From: Burkholderiaceae bacterium | Lineage (GTDB): Bacteria > Pseudomonadota > Gammaproteobacteria > Burkholderiales > Burkholderiaceae_C | Assembly: GCA_023150375.1 (NCBI GenBank) | Contig: JAKLLA010000012.1 | Location: 87,708-151,707, forward strand | Reading direction: 5' to 3' | Length of the DNA: 64,000 nt | Notes under the pieces: generated by a model | What the model saw: only the letters and a program-made list of their open reading frames with translations | Told to the model about the DNA's origin: nothing | The model's database searches: none | Position numbers and translations under genes: made by a program | In this document: piece after piece, positions 27,031 to 34,565 of the stretch | Position numbering within the stretch: position 1 is the stretch's first letter | Layout: the number at the start of each line of letters is the position of its first letter

Positions 27031-27143
27031 GGCTGGAACAGTCGGCTCGGCAGGCCCTGCCGTGATGGCCGGTGCCCCCATGATCGTGCCATGGCCTCCG
27101 ACACAACCCTGATGCCGGCGCCCCTTCGGACGCTTCGCGGCGG

Positions 27144-27159
27144 CGGCATGGCTCTTGCA
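27144..27159 (+). promoter_or_regulatory. Sigma-54 promoter for the PqqB-like/ABC operon
   Basis: CGGCATGGCTCTTGCA matches TGGCAYG-N4-TTGCW at all but the first base, with exact spacing. Transcription would start near 27170, about 95 nt before the first gene. The 234-bp intergenic region around it shows no other gene. TTGTCACAGAGTGGAACA at about 27009-27026 could be an activator half-site but is poorly conserved. Confidence 0.68.
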
Positions 27160-27264
27160 CGAACGTTCGTCCATTCACGGCAGCGCCTGCAACCTCTTCA
27201 TGCCTTCGATGTCTGCGTCGACCTCCACGCCCGTCCCGGGCTCGGCCTGCCGGGAGGTCCGTCC

Positions 27265-28101
27265 ATGAAACTCGTCGTCCTCAAGGGCGGTGACGAGAGC
27301 GTGCCGCTGGCGCAGGCCGCGCGCAGCCATCCGCCCAGCCGCGCGGCCGGCGCCGTGGCGCTGTCCGGCGACGGGCGCCACTGGGTGTTGCTGAACGTCT
27401 CGCCGCTGGTGGCCGACCAGCTGGCCACCGACGCGCGCCTGCTGCGACACCACGGGCTGCCCGACGCCGCGGTGCGGGCGGTGGTGCTGACCGACGCCCA
27501 GGTGGACCATGTCACCGGCCTGCTCAGCCTGCGCGACGGCGCGCCGATCCACCTCTACGCCACGCCGGCGGTGTTCGAGGAGCTCACCCACGCGCTGCCG
27601 GTGCTGCCGCTGCTCGAGCACTACTGCGGCGTGCACTGGCACGTCATTCCGGTGGCCGGCGAGTGCCGCACCGCGGTGTTCCGCGTCGAGGGCCAGCCCA
27701 CGCTGGAGTTCACCGCGATCGCCACCGACGGGCCGCTGCCGCCGCATGCGGTGCGGCCGGACAGCCCGGCGATCGGCGAGACCATCGCGCTGGCGGTGCG
27801 CGACACCGTCACCGGCCAGCGTCTGTTCTGCGCCAGCCAGATCCAGCGCGCCGGCGCCGCGGCGGTGGAGTGGATGCGCGAGGCCGACTGCGTGCTGGTG
27901 GGCGCGGCGCCTCCGGCGCAGACGGAAGGCGCCGTCGTGGGCGGGCGCGAGGAGGTCCTGGCGCTGCTGGACGGCATCCGCGCGCCGCGCAAGCTGCTGA
28001 TGTGCCGCCAGGCCTGGGCCGATGCACCCTGTCGCGTGCCGGAGGAGTGGCAGCGCCGCGGCATCGAGTTCGCCGCCGACCGCATGGAGATCGAACTGTG
28101 A
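27265..28101 (+). CDS. Divergent PqqB-like metallo-beta-lactamase-fold protein
   Basis: 278 residues behind a strong GGGAGGT site. It follows PqqB from end to end: WVLLNVSPLVADQL, VVLTDAQVDHVTGLLSLRDGAPIHLYATPAVFEEL (residues about 73-107, with the T-D-A-x-V-D-H motif), then FTAIATDGPLPPHA, IGETIALAVRDTVTGQRLFCASQ and the family ending IEFAADRMEIEL. Two conserved PqqB regions are altered. The N-terminal CxCxxC zinc cluster is absent (it reads ESVPLAQAARSHPPSR), and the region corresponding to the NNTNP segment reads MCRQAWADAPCR. It is probably a specialised paralogue rather than the PQQ-synthesis enzyme. Its stop overlaps the next start by GTGA. Confidence 0.7.
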   Translation: MKLVVLKGGDESVPLAQAARSHPPSRAAGAVALSGDGRHWVLLNVSPLVADQLATDARLLRHHGLPDAAVRAVVLTDAQVDHVTGLLSLRDGAPIHLYATPAVFEELTHALPVLPLLEHYCGVHWHVIPVAGECRTAVFRVEGQPTLEFTAIATDGPLPPHAVRPDSPAIGETIALAVRDTVTGQRLFCASQIQRAGAAAVEWMREADCVLVGAAPPAQTEGAVVGGREEVLALLDGIRAPRKLLMCRQAWADAPCRVPEEWQRRGIEFAADRMEIEL

Positions 28102-28865
28102 CCTTGTCGAGCGTTGCCGCTGCCCCCGCCGGCTCCAGGGCCGGTCCGGCCCTGCGGCTGGACCGCCTGGTCAAGCGCTACGGCGAGCGCCGTGCCCTCG
28201 ACGGCCTGAGCCTGAGCCTGGCGCCGGGCTGCTTCGTCGCGCTGCTGGGCCCCAACGGCGCGGGCAAGTCGACCCTGTTCCAGGTGCTCACCGGCCTGTT
28301 CGTCGCCGACGAGGGCGAGGTCGAGGTGGCCGGCTGCTCGCTGCGTCACGACGCGGTGGCGGCGCTGCGCCACATCGGCGTGGTGTTCCAGCAGATGTCG
28401 CTGGACCTGGACCTGAGCGTGGAGCGCAACCTGCGCTTCCACGCCGACCTGCACGGCCTGCCGCGGGCGCTGGCCGGCGAGCGCCTGCGCGCGGGCTGTC
28501 AGGCGCTGGGGCTGGAGAAGGACCTGGCGCGGCCGGTGCGCGAGCTCTCCGGCGGCAACCGCCGCAAGGTCGAGCTGGTGCGCGCCCTGCTGCACCAGCC
28601 GCGCGTGCTGCTGATGGACGAACCGACCGTCGGGCTGGACCCCAAGTCGCGCCGCGACCTGCTGGCGGCCATCCGCGCCGACATCACCGCACGGGCCAGC
28701 ACGGTGCTCTGGGCCACCCACCTGGTCGAGGAGGCCGAGGCGGCCGACCGCGTGCTGGTGCTGCACCGTGGGCGCCTGCTTGCCGACGGCACGCCGGCCG
28801 AGGTCACCGCCACGCTGGGCGGCCGCACGCTCGAGGAGGCCTTCATCGGCGCCACACAATCGTGA
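28098..28865 (+). CDS. ABC transporter ATP-binding protein of PQQ-alcohol-dehydrogenase system
   Basis: 255 residues. GTG 28098 overlaps the preceding stop and is the only start giving the normal N-terminus (LRLDRLVKRYGERRALDGLSLSLAPG). Walker A is GPNGAGKST, the Q-loop VFQQMSLDLDLSVERNL, the signature LSGGNRRKVELVRALL, Walker B VLLMDEPTVGLDP and the switch histidine ATHLVEEAE. The non-standard signature LSGGN and the 'SLDLDLSVERNLRFHADLHGL' segment resemble the ABC-2 exporters linked to PQQ-dependent alcohol dehydrogenases (TIGR03864 type). It powers the ABC-2 permease encoded at 31172. Confidence 0.87.
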   Translation: MTLSSVAAAPAGSRAGPALRLDRLVKRYGERRALDGLSLSLAPGCFVALLGPNGAGKSTLFQVLTGLFVADEGEVEVAGCSLRHDAVAALRHIGVVFQQMSLDLDLSVERNLRFHADLHGLPRALAGERLRAGCQALGLEKDLARPVRELSGGNRRKVELVRALLHQPRVLLMDEPTVGLDPKSRRDLLAAIRADITARASTVLWATHLVEEAEAADRVLVLHRGRLLADGTPAEVTATLGGRTLEEAFIGATQS

Positions 28866-28954
28866 TTCCCCCCGCCGAGGGGCCGCGCAGACCGGCCCCC
28901 GGCTTCCCGGCACCGAGTGCCCGATCGCCGTTCACCGACAGGAGACATGAGACG

Positions 28955-29962
28955 ATGAACCGCCCCGATTCCTGCCCCGATGGCCGCCTGCCGGGCCGCC
29001 GCGTGCGGCTCGCCGCGCTGCCGCTGGCCCTGCTGATGGCCGCTGGCCTGAGCCAGGCCCAGGTCGCCTACGTATCCAGCGAGAAGGACAACGCGCTGGC
29101 CATCGTCGACCTGAAGAGCCAGTCCATCGTCGGCCACGTGCCCACCTGCAAGCGCCCGCGCCACATGGTGCGCACGCCCGACGGCAAGCAGCTGATGGTG
29201 GCCTGCGGCGACTCCGGCCAGGCCGACGTGATCGACCTGGCCACACGCAAGTCGGTGCGCAAGGTCAGCCTGGGCGACGACCCCGAGATCTTCGACCTCA
29301 CGCCCGACGGCCGCACGCTGTACGTCAGCAACGAGGAGGACGGCGAGGTCGGCGTGATCGACGTGGCCAGCGGCAAGCGCAGCGCCGCGATCAAGGTGGG
29401 CGAGGAGCCCGAAGGCGTCAAGGTCAGCGGGGACGGCAAGACGGTCTACGTCACCTCCGAGGTGGCCAGCATGGTGCACGTCATCGACGCGGCCAGCGGC
29501 AAGGTGGTGAAGAACATCCAGGTCGGCAAGCGCCCGCGCCGTTTCGCGATGACGCCCGACGGCCGCGAGCTCTGGGTCACCAACGAACTGGGCGCCAGCG
29601 TCACCGTGATCTCCACGGCCGACCACAGCGTGGCCGCCACGATCAAGTTCGAGGTCAAGGGCGCACGCGCGGCCGACATCACGCCGGTGGGCATCACGAT
29701 GAGTGCGGACGGCAAGCGCGCCTTCGTCGGCCTGGGCAAGGCCAACCATGTGGCCTTCGTCGACGTGGCCAGCCGCAAGGTCGACAGGCTGGTGCTGGTG
29801 GGCAAGCGCGCCTGGGGCGTGGGCCTGAACCGCGCCGAGGACCGCCTGCTGGTGGTCAACGGCCTGTCCGACGATCTGAGCATCGTCGACGTCGCCGCCG
29901 GCAAGGCGATCAAGACGATTCCCGTCGGCCGCGTGCCGCACAGCGTGATGGTGATCGAATGA
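28955..29962 (+). CDS. PQQ-catabolism-associated seven-bladed beta-propeller protein
   Basis: 335 residues from ATG 28955 (GGAGA about 10 nt upstream). A signal peptide ends SQA-QVAYVSSEKDN. The rest is a series of about 40-residue YVTN-type propeller repeats. Examples are ALAIVDLKSQSIVGHVPTCKRPRHMVRTPDGKQLMVAC, DVIDLATRKSVRKVSLGDDPE and RTLYVSNEEDGEVGVIDVASGKRSAAIKVGEEPEG; the final blade ends VGRVPHSVMVIE. It matches the TIGR03866 type found with PQQ-dependent alcohol oxidation. It probably acts in the periplasm with the ABC-2 transporter; its ligand is not known. The stop overlaps the next start (ATGA). Confidence 0.87.
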   Translation: MNRPDSCPDGRLPGRRVRLAALPLALLMAAGLSQAQVAYVSSEKDNALAIVDLKSQSIVGHVPTCKRPRHMVRTPDGKQLMVACGDSGQADVIDLATRKSVRKVSLGDDPEIFDLTPDGRTLYVSNEEDGEVGVIDVASGKRSAAIKVGEEPEGVKVSGDGKTVYVTSEVASMVHVIDAASGKVVKNIQVGKRPRRFAMTPDGRELWVTNELGASVTVISTADHSVAATIKFEVKGARAADITPVGITMSADGKRAFVGLGKANHVAFVDVASRKVDRLVLVGKRAWGVGLNRAEDRLLVVNGLSDDLSIVDVAAGKAIKTIPVGRVPHSVMVIE

Positions 29963-31131
29963 GGGCGCGGCGGCGCAGGTTCGCGGGCCGGCTGGCGGGT
30001 CTGGCGGCGCTGGCGCTGGCCGGCACCGCCCAGGCGGCCGCCTTCAAGGCGGTGCTGCTGCTGCCGGCCGACGACCCCCGGCTCGAGCGCAGCCGCGTCG
30101 AGCGGGCCTACCTCGGCCATCCGGTGGGGCCGGCCTCCGGCGCGGTGGCCGCGGCGCTGGCCGAGGCCCGCATGGAGCTGGACGCTGCCGGTGCCAGCCT
30201 CGCGGTCGAGACCGTGGAGGTCGGCGATGCCGCCCAGGCCCGTGCGGCCGCCCAGCGTGCCGAGAAGGCCGGCGCGGTGGCCCTGCTGACCGACCTGCCG
30301 GCCGACCAGACGCTCGCGGTGGCCGACGCGGTCAAGCTGCCGGTGCTCAACCTCGGCGCCTCGTCCGACCGGCTGCGCCAGCAGGACTGCCGGGCGCGCC
30401 TGTACCACGTCGCCCCCAGCGAGCGCATGCGCGCCGACGCGCTGGCGCAGACCCTGGTGGCGCGCAAGTGGAGCCAGGTGCTGCTGCTCACCGGGCCGTC
30501 GGCGGCCGATGCCGAGCGGGCTGCGGTGGTGCAGGCCGCGCTCAAGCGCTACGGCCTGAAGGTCACGGCCACGCGGCCCTACAAGCTCTCGGGCGACCCG
30601 CGCGAGCGCGACCTGGCCAACCCGCTGCTGCTCACCCAGGGCAGCCACGACGTGGTCTGGGTGGTCGACACCGATGGCGAGTTCGCCCGCACGCTGCCCT
30701 ACCGCACCGCCACGCCGCGGCCGGTGGTGGGCGACGCGGGCCTGGTGGCACTGGCCTGGCATGCGCAGTTCGAGCGCTTCGGTGCGCCGCAGGTCAGCCG
30801 CCGCATCGCGCGCAAGCTCGAGCGCCCGATGGTGGCGGCCGACTGGACCGCCTGGCTGGGTGGCAAGGCCCTGGCCGCCGCGGTGGTGGCCGCGCCGAAG
30901 GGCCCGGCCGCCGCGGTGCAGCGGGCGCTGGCCGCCGGCGAGGTGGACGGCTCGCAGGGCGTGGCGATGAGCTTCCGGCCCTGGGACGGCCAGCTGCGCC
31001 AGCCGCTGCTGCTCAGCGATGGCCAGGGCGTGATCGGCTCGGCCCCGGTGGACGGCGTGCTGCACCCGAAGAACTCGCTCGACACCCTCGGTGCCGATGC
31101 GCCGGAGAAACTGTGCAAGGCGCGCGGATGA
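29959..31131 (+). CDS. PQQ-system ABC transporter periplasmic binding protein
   Basis: 390 residues. A signal peptide ends TAQA-AAFKAVLLLPADDPRLERSRVERAYLGHP. The mature protein has the type I periplasmic-binding fold of branched-chain-amino-acid receptors: AAQRAEKAGAVALLTDLPADQTLAVADAVKLPVLNLGASSDRLRQQDCRARLYHVAPSERMRADALAQTL, then WSQVLLLTGPSAADAERAAVVQAALKRYGLKV. It matches the TIGR03863 receptor encoded with PQQ-dependent alcohol dehydrogenases. The pairing of a binding protein with an ABC-2 (export-type) permease is a known peculiarity of this system. The start overlaps the propeller stop by 4 bp. Confidence 0.85.
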   Translation: MRARRRRFAGRLAGLAALALAGTAQAAAFKAVLLLPADDPRLERSRVERAYLGHPVGPASGAVAAALAEARMELDAAGASLAVETVEVGDAAQARAAAQRAEKAGAVALLTDLPADQTLAVADAVKLPVLNLGASSDRLRQQDCRARLYHVAPSERMRADALAQTLVARKWSQVLLLTGPSAADAERAAVVQAALKRYGLKVTATRPYKLSGDPRERDLANPLLLTQGSHDVVWVVDTDGEFARTLPYRTATPRPVVGDAGLVALAWHAQFERFGAPQVSRRIARKLERPMVAADWTAWLGGKALAAAVVAAPKGPAAAVQRALAAGEVDGSQGVAMSFRPWDGQLRQPLLLSDGQGVIGSAPVDGVLHPKNSLDTLGADAPEKLCKARG

Positions 31132-31171
31132 GCGCGCCGCACCGCGCCGCCCGGTCGTGCAGGAGCCTGTC

Positions 31172-32026
31172 ATGAGCGCCGGACATCTGCTGCAGGCCCT
31201 CTGGGCCATCGTCGCGCGTGAACTGCTCAAGTTCAGCCGCCAGACCGGCCGGCTGGTTTCGGCGCTGGTGCGGCCGCTGCTGTGGCTGGCGGTGTTCGCG
31301 GCGGGCTTTCGCAACGTCTTCGGCATGGCGATCGCCGAGCCCTACGACACCTACATCTCCTACGACGTCTACATCGCCCCCGGGCTGATCGGCATGGTGC
31401 TGCTGTTCAACGGCATGCAGTCGAGCCTGGCGATGGTCTACGACCGCGAGATGGGGCTGATGCGCCTGCTGCTCACCGCACCGCTGCCGCGCGCCTGGAT
31501 CCTGTTCGCCAAGCTCTGCGCCACCGCGGTGCTGTCGCTGGCGCAGGCGCTGGCCTTCGTGGCGGTGGCCTGGCTGATCGGCACCGAGCTGCCGCTGCTG
31601 GGGCCGCAGACGCCGCAGGTGCTGCTGGCGGCGGTGAGCGCGGCGCTGCTGCTCGGGGCGCTGGGGCTGCTGCTGTCGGTCTACATCCGGCAGCTGGAGA
31701 ACTTCGCCGGCACGATGAACTTCGTCATCTTCCCGATGTACTTCCTCTCCACCGCGCTGTATCCGCTGTGGAAGCTGGAGGAGTCCGGGGCGGCCTGGGT
31801 GTACTGGATCGCCCGCGTCAACCCCTTCACCCATGCGGTGGAGTGGCTGCGCTACGCCATGTACGGCAAGGACCCCGGCTGGGCGCCCTGGATCGTGCTG
31901 GGCACGCTGGCGTTGTGCTTCGCGCTGGCGGCCTGGGGCTATGACCCGCAGCGCGGCTTCGGCGCGCTCACCAAGCGCGGCGGCGGCGGGCCGCCCGGCG
32001 GGGCCGCGGCCGCGGCAGGAGGCTGA
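31172..32026 (+). CDS. pedC: ABC-2 type transporter permease of PQQ-alcohol-dehydrogenase system (PedC-like)
   Basis: 284 residues; ATG 31172 has AGGAG 7 nt upstream. Six membrane segments follow the ABC-2 pattern, with 'LRPLLWLAVFAAGFRNVFG', 'YDVYIAPGLIGMVLLFNGMQSSLAMVYDREMGLMRLLLTAPLPR' and 'MNFVIFPMYFLSTALYPLWKLEE.....WVYWIARVNPFTHAVEWLRYAMYG'. The last segment is characteristic of the PedC/TIGR03861 subfamily. It forms the membrane part of the exporter powered by the ATPase at 28098. A Gly/Ala-rich tail of about 15 residues is unusual. Confidence 0.85.
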   Translation: MSAGHLLQALWAIVARELLKFSRQTGRLVSALVRPLLWLAVFAAGFRNVFGMAIAEPYDTYISYDVYIAPGLIGMVLLFNGMQSSLAMVYDREMGLMRLLLTAPLPRAWILFAKLCATAVLSLAQALAFVAVAWLIGTELPLLGPQTPQVLLAAVSAALLLGALGLLLSVYIRQLENFAGTMNFVIFPMYFLSTALYPLWKLEESGAAWVYWIARVNPFTHAVEWLRYAMYGKDPGWAPWIVLGTLALCFALAAWGYDPQRGFGALTKRGGGGPPGGAAAAAGG

Positions 32027-32029
32027 GCC

Positions 32030-32710
32030 ATGCGTCTGTGGAAACACCTGCGGCGGCGCTCGCAGGCGGCCGCCGGCCTGCCTGCCGATTTCCTGACCGC
32101 GCCGGCCGATGCGCTGCCGCGTGTGGCCGAGCGGCTGGCCTGGGCCTGGATGCTGATGGCCGGGCTGATGCTCTTCGTGGCCTGGTGGATGCACGAGCAG
32201 GGCTGGTGGCGCCGCCTGGTCGACGGCGACCCCAGCGGCATCAGCTGGGTGATCGTGCTGCTGGCGGTGGCGGTGACCGGCTGGTGCGGGCAGCGCGTGC
32301 GCGTGCTGCAGGCCGAGGCGCGTGCGCCCGCCGGGCCCTGGCGCCAGGCCTACCGGCGCGAGCTGGCACAGGGCCCGGCCGAGGCCGGCCAGCTGCTGGC
32401 CGAGCGCAGCCACGGCCCGCACGAAACCGCCTGGTGGTTCGCCGCCGCGACCCTCAAGCTCGGCCTGCTGGGCACCGTGGTCGGCTTCATCGTGATGGCC
32501 GCACAGCTCGGCCGCTCGCAGAGCTTCGAGCTGGCCGAGGTGCAGCAGCTGCTGCAGCAGATGACCGCGGGCATGGCGATCGCGCTGTACACCACGCTGG
32601 TGGGGCTGGTGGCCAATCTCTGGCTGGGGCTGCAGCTGCTGCTGCTCGACCGCCTGGCCGACCGGCTCGCCGCGGACATCCTGGCCGGCCGCGACGGCCG
32701 CGCCGGTTGA
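32030..32710 (+). CDS. MotA/TolQ/ExbB-family proton-channel-like protein
   Basis: 226 residues, starting 3 bp after the permease gene. Four hydrophobic segments lie at about 36-55, 70-88, 137-160 and 175-200. The second half shows the MotA/TolQ/ExbB signature: 'ETAWWFAAATLKLGLLGTVVGFIVMAAQ', then 'VQQLLQQMTAGMAIALYTTLVGLVANLWLGLQLLLLDRL', matching the 'GLLGTV.G' and 'GM..AL.TT..GL..A' blocks that line the ion path. With the ExbD-like protein encoded next it should form an ion-driven inner-membrane motor. It is not near exbB/tolQ partners such as TonB or TolA. Family membership is well supported; the process it drives is unknown. Confidence 0.78.
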   Translation: MRLWKHLRRRSQAAAGLPADFLTAPADALPRVAERLAWAWMLMAGLMLFVAWWMHEQGWWRRLVDGDPSGISWVIVLLAVAVTGWCGQRVRVLQAEARAPAGPWRQAYRRELAQGPAEAGQLLAERSHGPHETAWWFAAATLKLGLLGTVVGFIVMAAQLGRSQSFELAEVQQLLQQMTAGMAIALYTTLVGLVANLWLGLQLLLLDRLADRLAADILAGRDGRAG

Positions 32711-32720
32711 GGGCCACGCC

Positions 32721-33323
32721 ATGGCCGTGCTGCGCAAGCGTCGCTCCGACGAGATCGACCCCTTCAGCGACCTGCTGTTCAACACCCTGCTGATCTTCGT
32801 GCTGCTGTTCGCGGTGGCCCTGATCGCGATGAACCCGAAGGCGCGCACCGGCGTGATCGACGCCAAGGCCGAGTTCATCGTCACCGTCACCTGGCCGGAC
32901 CTGAACCCCAACGACATCGACACCTGGGTGCAGGACCCGGGCGGCAACCTGGTCTGGTTCCGCCAGCGCGAGGCCGGGCTGATGCACCTGGACCGTGACG
33001 ACCGCGGCGTCTCCAACGACAGCCTGGTGATCGACGGCCAGCAGGTGGTCAACCCGCTGAACCAGGAGGTGGTGACCGTGCGCGGCTTCGCCCCCGGCGA
33101 GTACACCGTGAACCTCTTCTACTACGAGAGCAAGAACGGCGAGCCCGTGCCGGTGAACGTCTCGGTGGTCAAGGTCAACCCGCGCGCCGAGGTGGTCTTC
33201 TACGGCAGCCTGACGCTGGCGCGCAAGGGCGACGAGGCCACCGCGGTGCGCTTCACCACCGACCGCGACGGCCGCGTCACCACCGTCAACACCCTGCCCA
33301 AGACCCTGGTCGAGAGGATCTGA
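32721..33323 (+). CDS. ExbD/MotB-like protein with DUF2135-like periplasmic domain
   Basis: 200 residues. The N-terminus is basic (MAVLRKRRSDE) and is followed by one membrane helix, IDPFSDLLFNTLLIFVLLFAVALIAM. Asp17, near the membrane edge, corresponds to the proton-carrying aspartate of ExbD/MotB. The periplasmic part (about 50-200) does not resemble TolR, ExbD or OmpA domains. It has an immunoglobulin-like pattern, 'VTVTWPDLNPNDIDTWVQDPGGNLVWFRQREAGLMHLDRDDRG' and 'FAPGEYTVNLFYYESKNG', like DUF2135/YfaP domains. The gene sits 10 bp after its ExbB-like partner. An ion-driven complex with a carbohydrate- or protein-binding head is inferred. Confidence 0.68.
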   Translation: MAVLRKRRSDEIDPFSDLLFNTLLIFVLLFAVALIAMNPKARTGVIDAKAEFIVTVTWPDLNPNDIDTWVQDPGGNLVWFRQREAGLMHLDRDDRGVSNDSLVIDGQQVVNPLNQEVVTVRGFAPGEYTVNLFYYESKNGEPVPVNVSVVKVNPRAEVVFYGSLTLARKGDEATAVRFTTDRDGRVTTVNTLPKTLVERI

Positions 33324-33329
33324 GCCCAT

Positions 33330-33830
33330 ATGACCGACACCGATTCGCTGCTGTGGCTCTTCGTGGCCCTGCTGTTCCTGCTGGGGCTGGCGCTGGTGGC
33401 CTCGCCCTGGGGCCGGATGCGCAAGCTCGCCCTGGTGCTGGCCGTCACGGCGCTGTACTTCCACAGCGACAGCGTGCTGCAGGGGGTGTGGGGCTGGCCG
33501 TCGCGCCAGGCGCTGCCCGAGCGCTTCGTGCTGCTGGCCACCGTCATCGAGGAGCCCGCCAAGGGCCGCGAGGGCGCGCTGTACGTCTGGGTCAACGCGA
33601 TCGAGGACGGCAAGCCGGTGGCGCAGCCGCGTGCCTACCGCCTGCCCTACAGCAAGGACCTGCATGCCCTGCTCGGCGAGGCGATGAAGAAGGTGCGCCA
33701 GGGCGTCAGCCAGATGGGCAGCGCGGTGCCCCGTGCCGGGCGCAGCGGCCTGAACTGGCTGCGCCCCGGCGCCGACGAGCAGCAGGTCAAGATCCGCGAC
33801 CTGCCGCTGCCGCAGCTGCCGGAGAAATGA
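33330..33830 (+). CDS. Membrane protein of unknown function in proton-channel module
   Basis: 166 residues. Two adjacent hydrophobic segments lie at about 7-25 (LLWLFVALLFLLGLALVASPWG) and 30-48 (KLALVLAVTALYFHSDSVL). A soluble domain follows (LPERFVLLATVIEEPAKGREGALYVWVNAIEDGKPVAQPRAYRLPYSKDLHALLGEAMKKVRQG), ending in a Pro/Leu-rich tail. I recognise no family. The segment 'LYVWVNAIEDGKP..PRAYRLPYSKDLH' suggests a small beta domain on the periplasmic side. It starts 6 bp after the ExbD-like gene and 2 bp before the lipoprotein gene, so the four genes are almost certainly one unit. Confidence 0.7.
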   Translation: MTDTDSLLWLFVALLFLLGLALVASPWGRMRKLALVLAVTALYFHSDSVLQGVWGWPSRQALPERFVLLATVIEEPAKGREGALYVWVNAIEDGKPVAQPRAYRLPYSKDLHALLGEAMKKVRQGVSQMGSAVPRAGRSGLNWLRPGADEQQVKIRDLPLPQLPEK

Positions 33831-33832
33831 GC

Positions 33833-34558
33833 ATGCGAGGCGACCGGACCGCAGGCGCGGCCCGCCTGGCGCTGCTCGCAGTGGCCGTGCTGGCTGCGGC
33901 GGGCTGCAGCCGGCCGGCCGGCGAGTCCTTCTTTCCGCTGGAGGAGGGGCGCCGCTGGACCTACCACGTCGTCAACGAGTGGGAGAACGGCAGCGTCGAG
34001 CGCGAGACCCTGGTGCTGAGGAATCTCGGCGTCGAGCACCTCGAGACCAGCGGCCGCAGCTGGCGGCGGCGCAGCGACGACGGCGTGGACTACTGGCTCA
34101 GGAGCGACGAGACCGGCATCTACCGCGTGGCGGCCAAGAGCGACCTGGAGGCGCTGCCGCGCCGCGACGCCGCGCCGCGCTACGTGCTCAAGGCGCCCCT
34201 TGCGGTGGGCAGCCAGTGGCGCGCCGACACCACCGCCTACCTGCTGCGGCGCCGGCAGGAGTTTCCGCCGGAGATCCGCCACAGCCATCCGGCCGTGCCG
34301 ATGCAGTACACGGTCGAGGCGGTCGGCGAGCCGCTGCAGACCGCGGCCGGCCGTTTCGAGGACTGCCTGCGCGTCAAGGGCGTGGCCACGCTGCGCCTGT
34401 TCGCCGACCCGGTGGTCGGCTGGAAGGACCTGCCGCTGACCACCCTCGAGTGGTACTGCCGCGGCGTCGGGCTGGTGCGCGTCGAGCGCCGCGAGCCGGC
34501 CCACTCCACCTTCCTGGTCGGCGGCACGACGACCCTGGAACTCATCGCATGGGAATGA
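33833..34558 (+). CDS. Putative outer-membrane lipoprotein of the proton-channel module
   Basis: 241 residues from ATG 33833. The ATG 6 bp earlier is too close to the GGAG site. A lipobox is clear: LLAVAVLAAAGCSRP (Cys near residue 26). The mature protein starts ESFFPLEEGRRWTYHVVNEWENGS, then 'RNLGVEHLETSGRSWRRRSDDGVDYWLRSDETGIYRVA', 'YTVEAVGEPLQTAAGRFEDCLRVKG' and 'TLEWYCRGVGLVRVE'. This is a fold seen in many uncharacterised lipoproteins that start with 'yfPl..G..W.Y'. No enzyme motif is visible. As a lipoprotein paired with an inner-membrane motor it may be the outer partner of the complex; this is inference from gene order. Confidence 0.7.
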   Translation: MRGDRTAGAARLALLAVAVLAAAGCSRPAGESFFPLEEGRRWTYHVVNEWENGSVERETLVLRNLGVEHLETSGRSWRRRSDDGVDYWLRSDETGIYRVAAKSDLEALPRRDAAPRYVLKAPLAVGSQWRADTTAYLLRRRQEFPPEIRHSHPAVPMQYTVEAVGEPLQTAAGRFEDCLRVKGVATLRLFADPVVGWKDLPLTTLEWYCRGVGLVRVERREPAHSTFLVGGTTTLELIAWE

Positions 34559-34565
34559 ACGCATC

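Noticed and set aside
27060..27080. Possible sigma-54 promoter on the - strand for the metal-less MBL gene (TGGCACG at the -24 position)
   Set aside because: The -12 half is TGGGG instead of TTGC and the GC pair is missing at the right distance.
32030..33323. Zorya (ZorAB) anti-phage defence channel
   Set aside because: ZorB has an OmpA-like peptidoglycan domain, ZorA a long cytoplasmic tail, and ZorC/D/E genes are expected. None of these is seen here.
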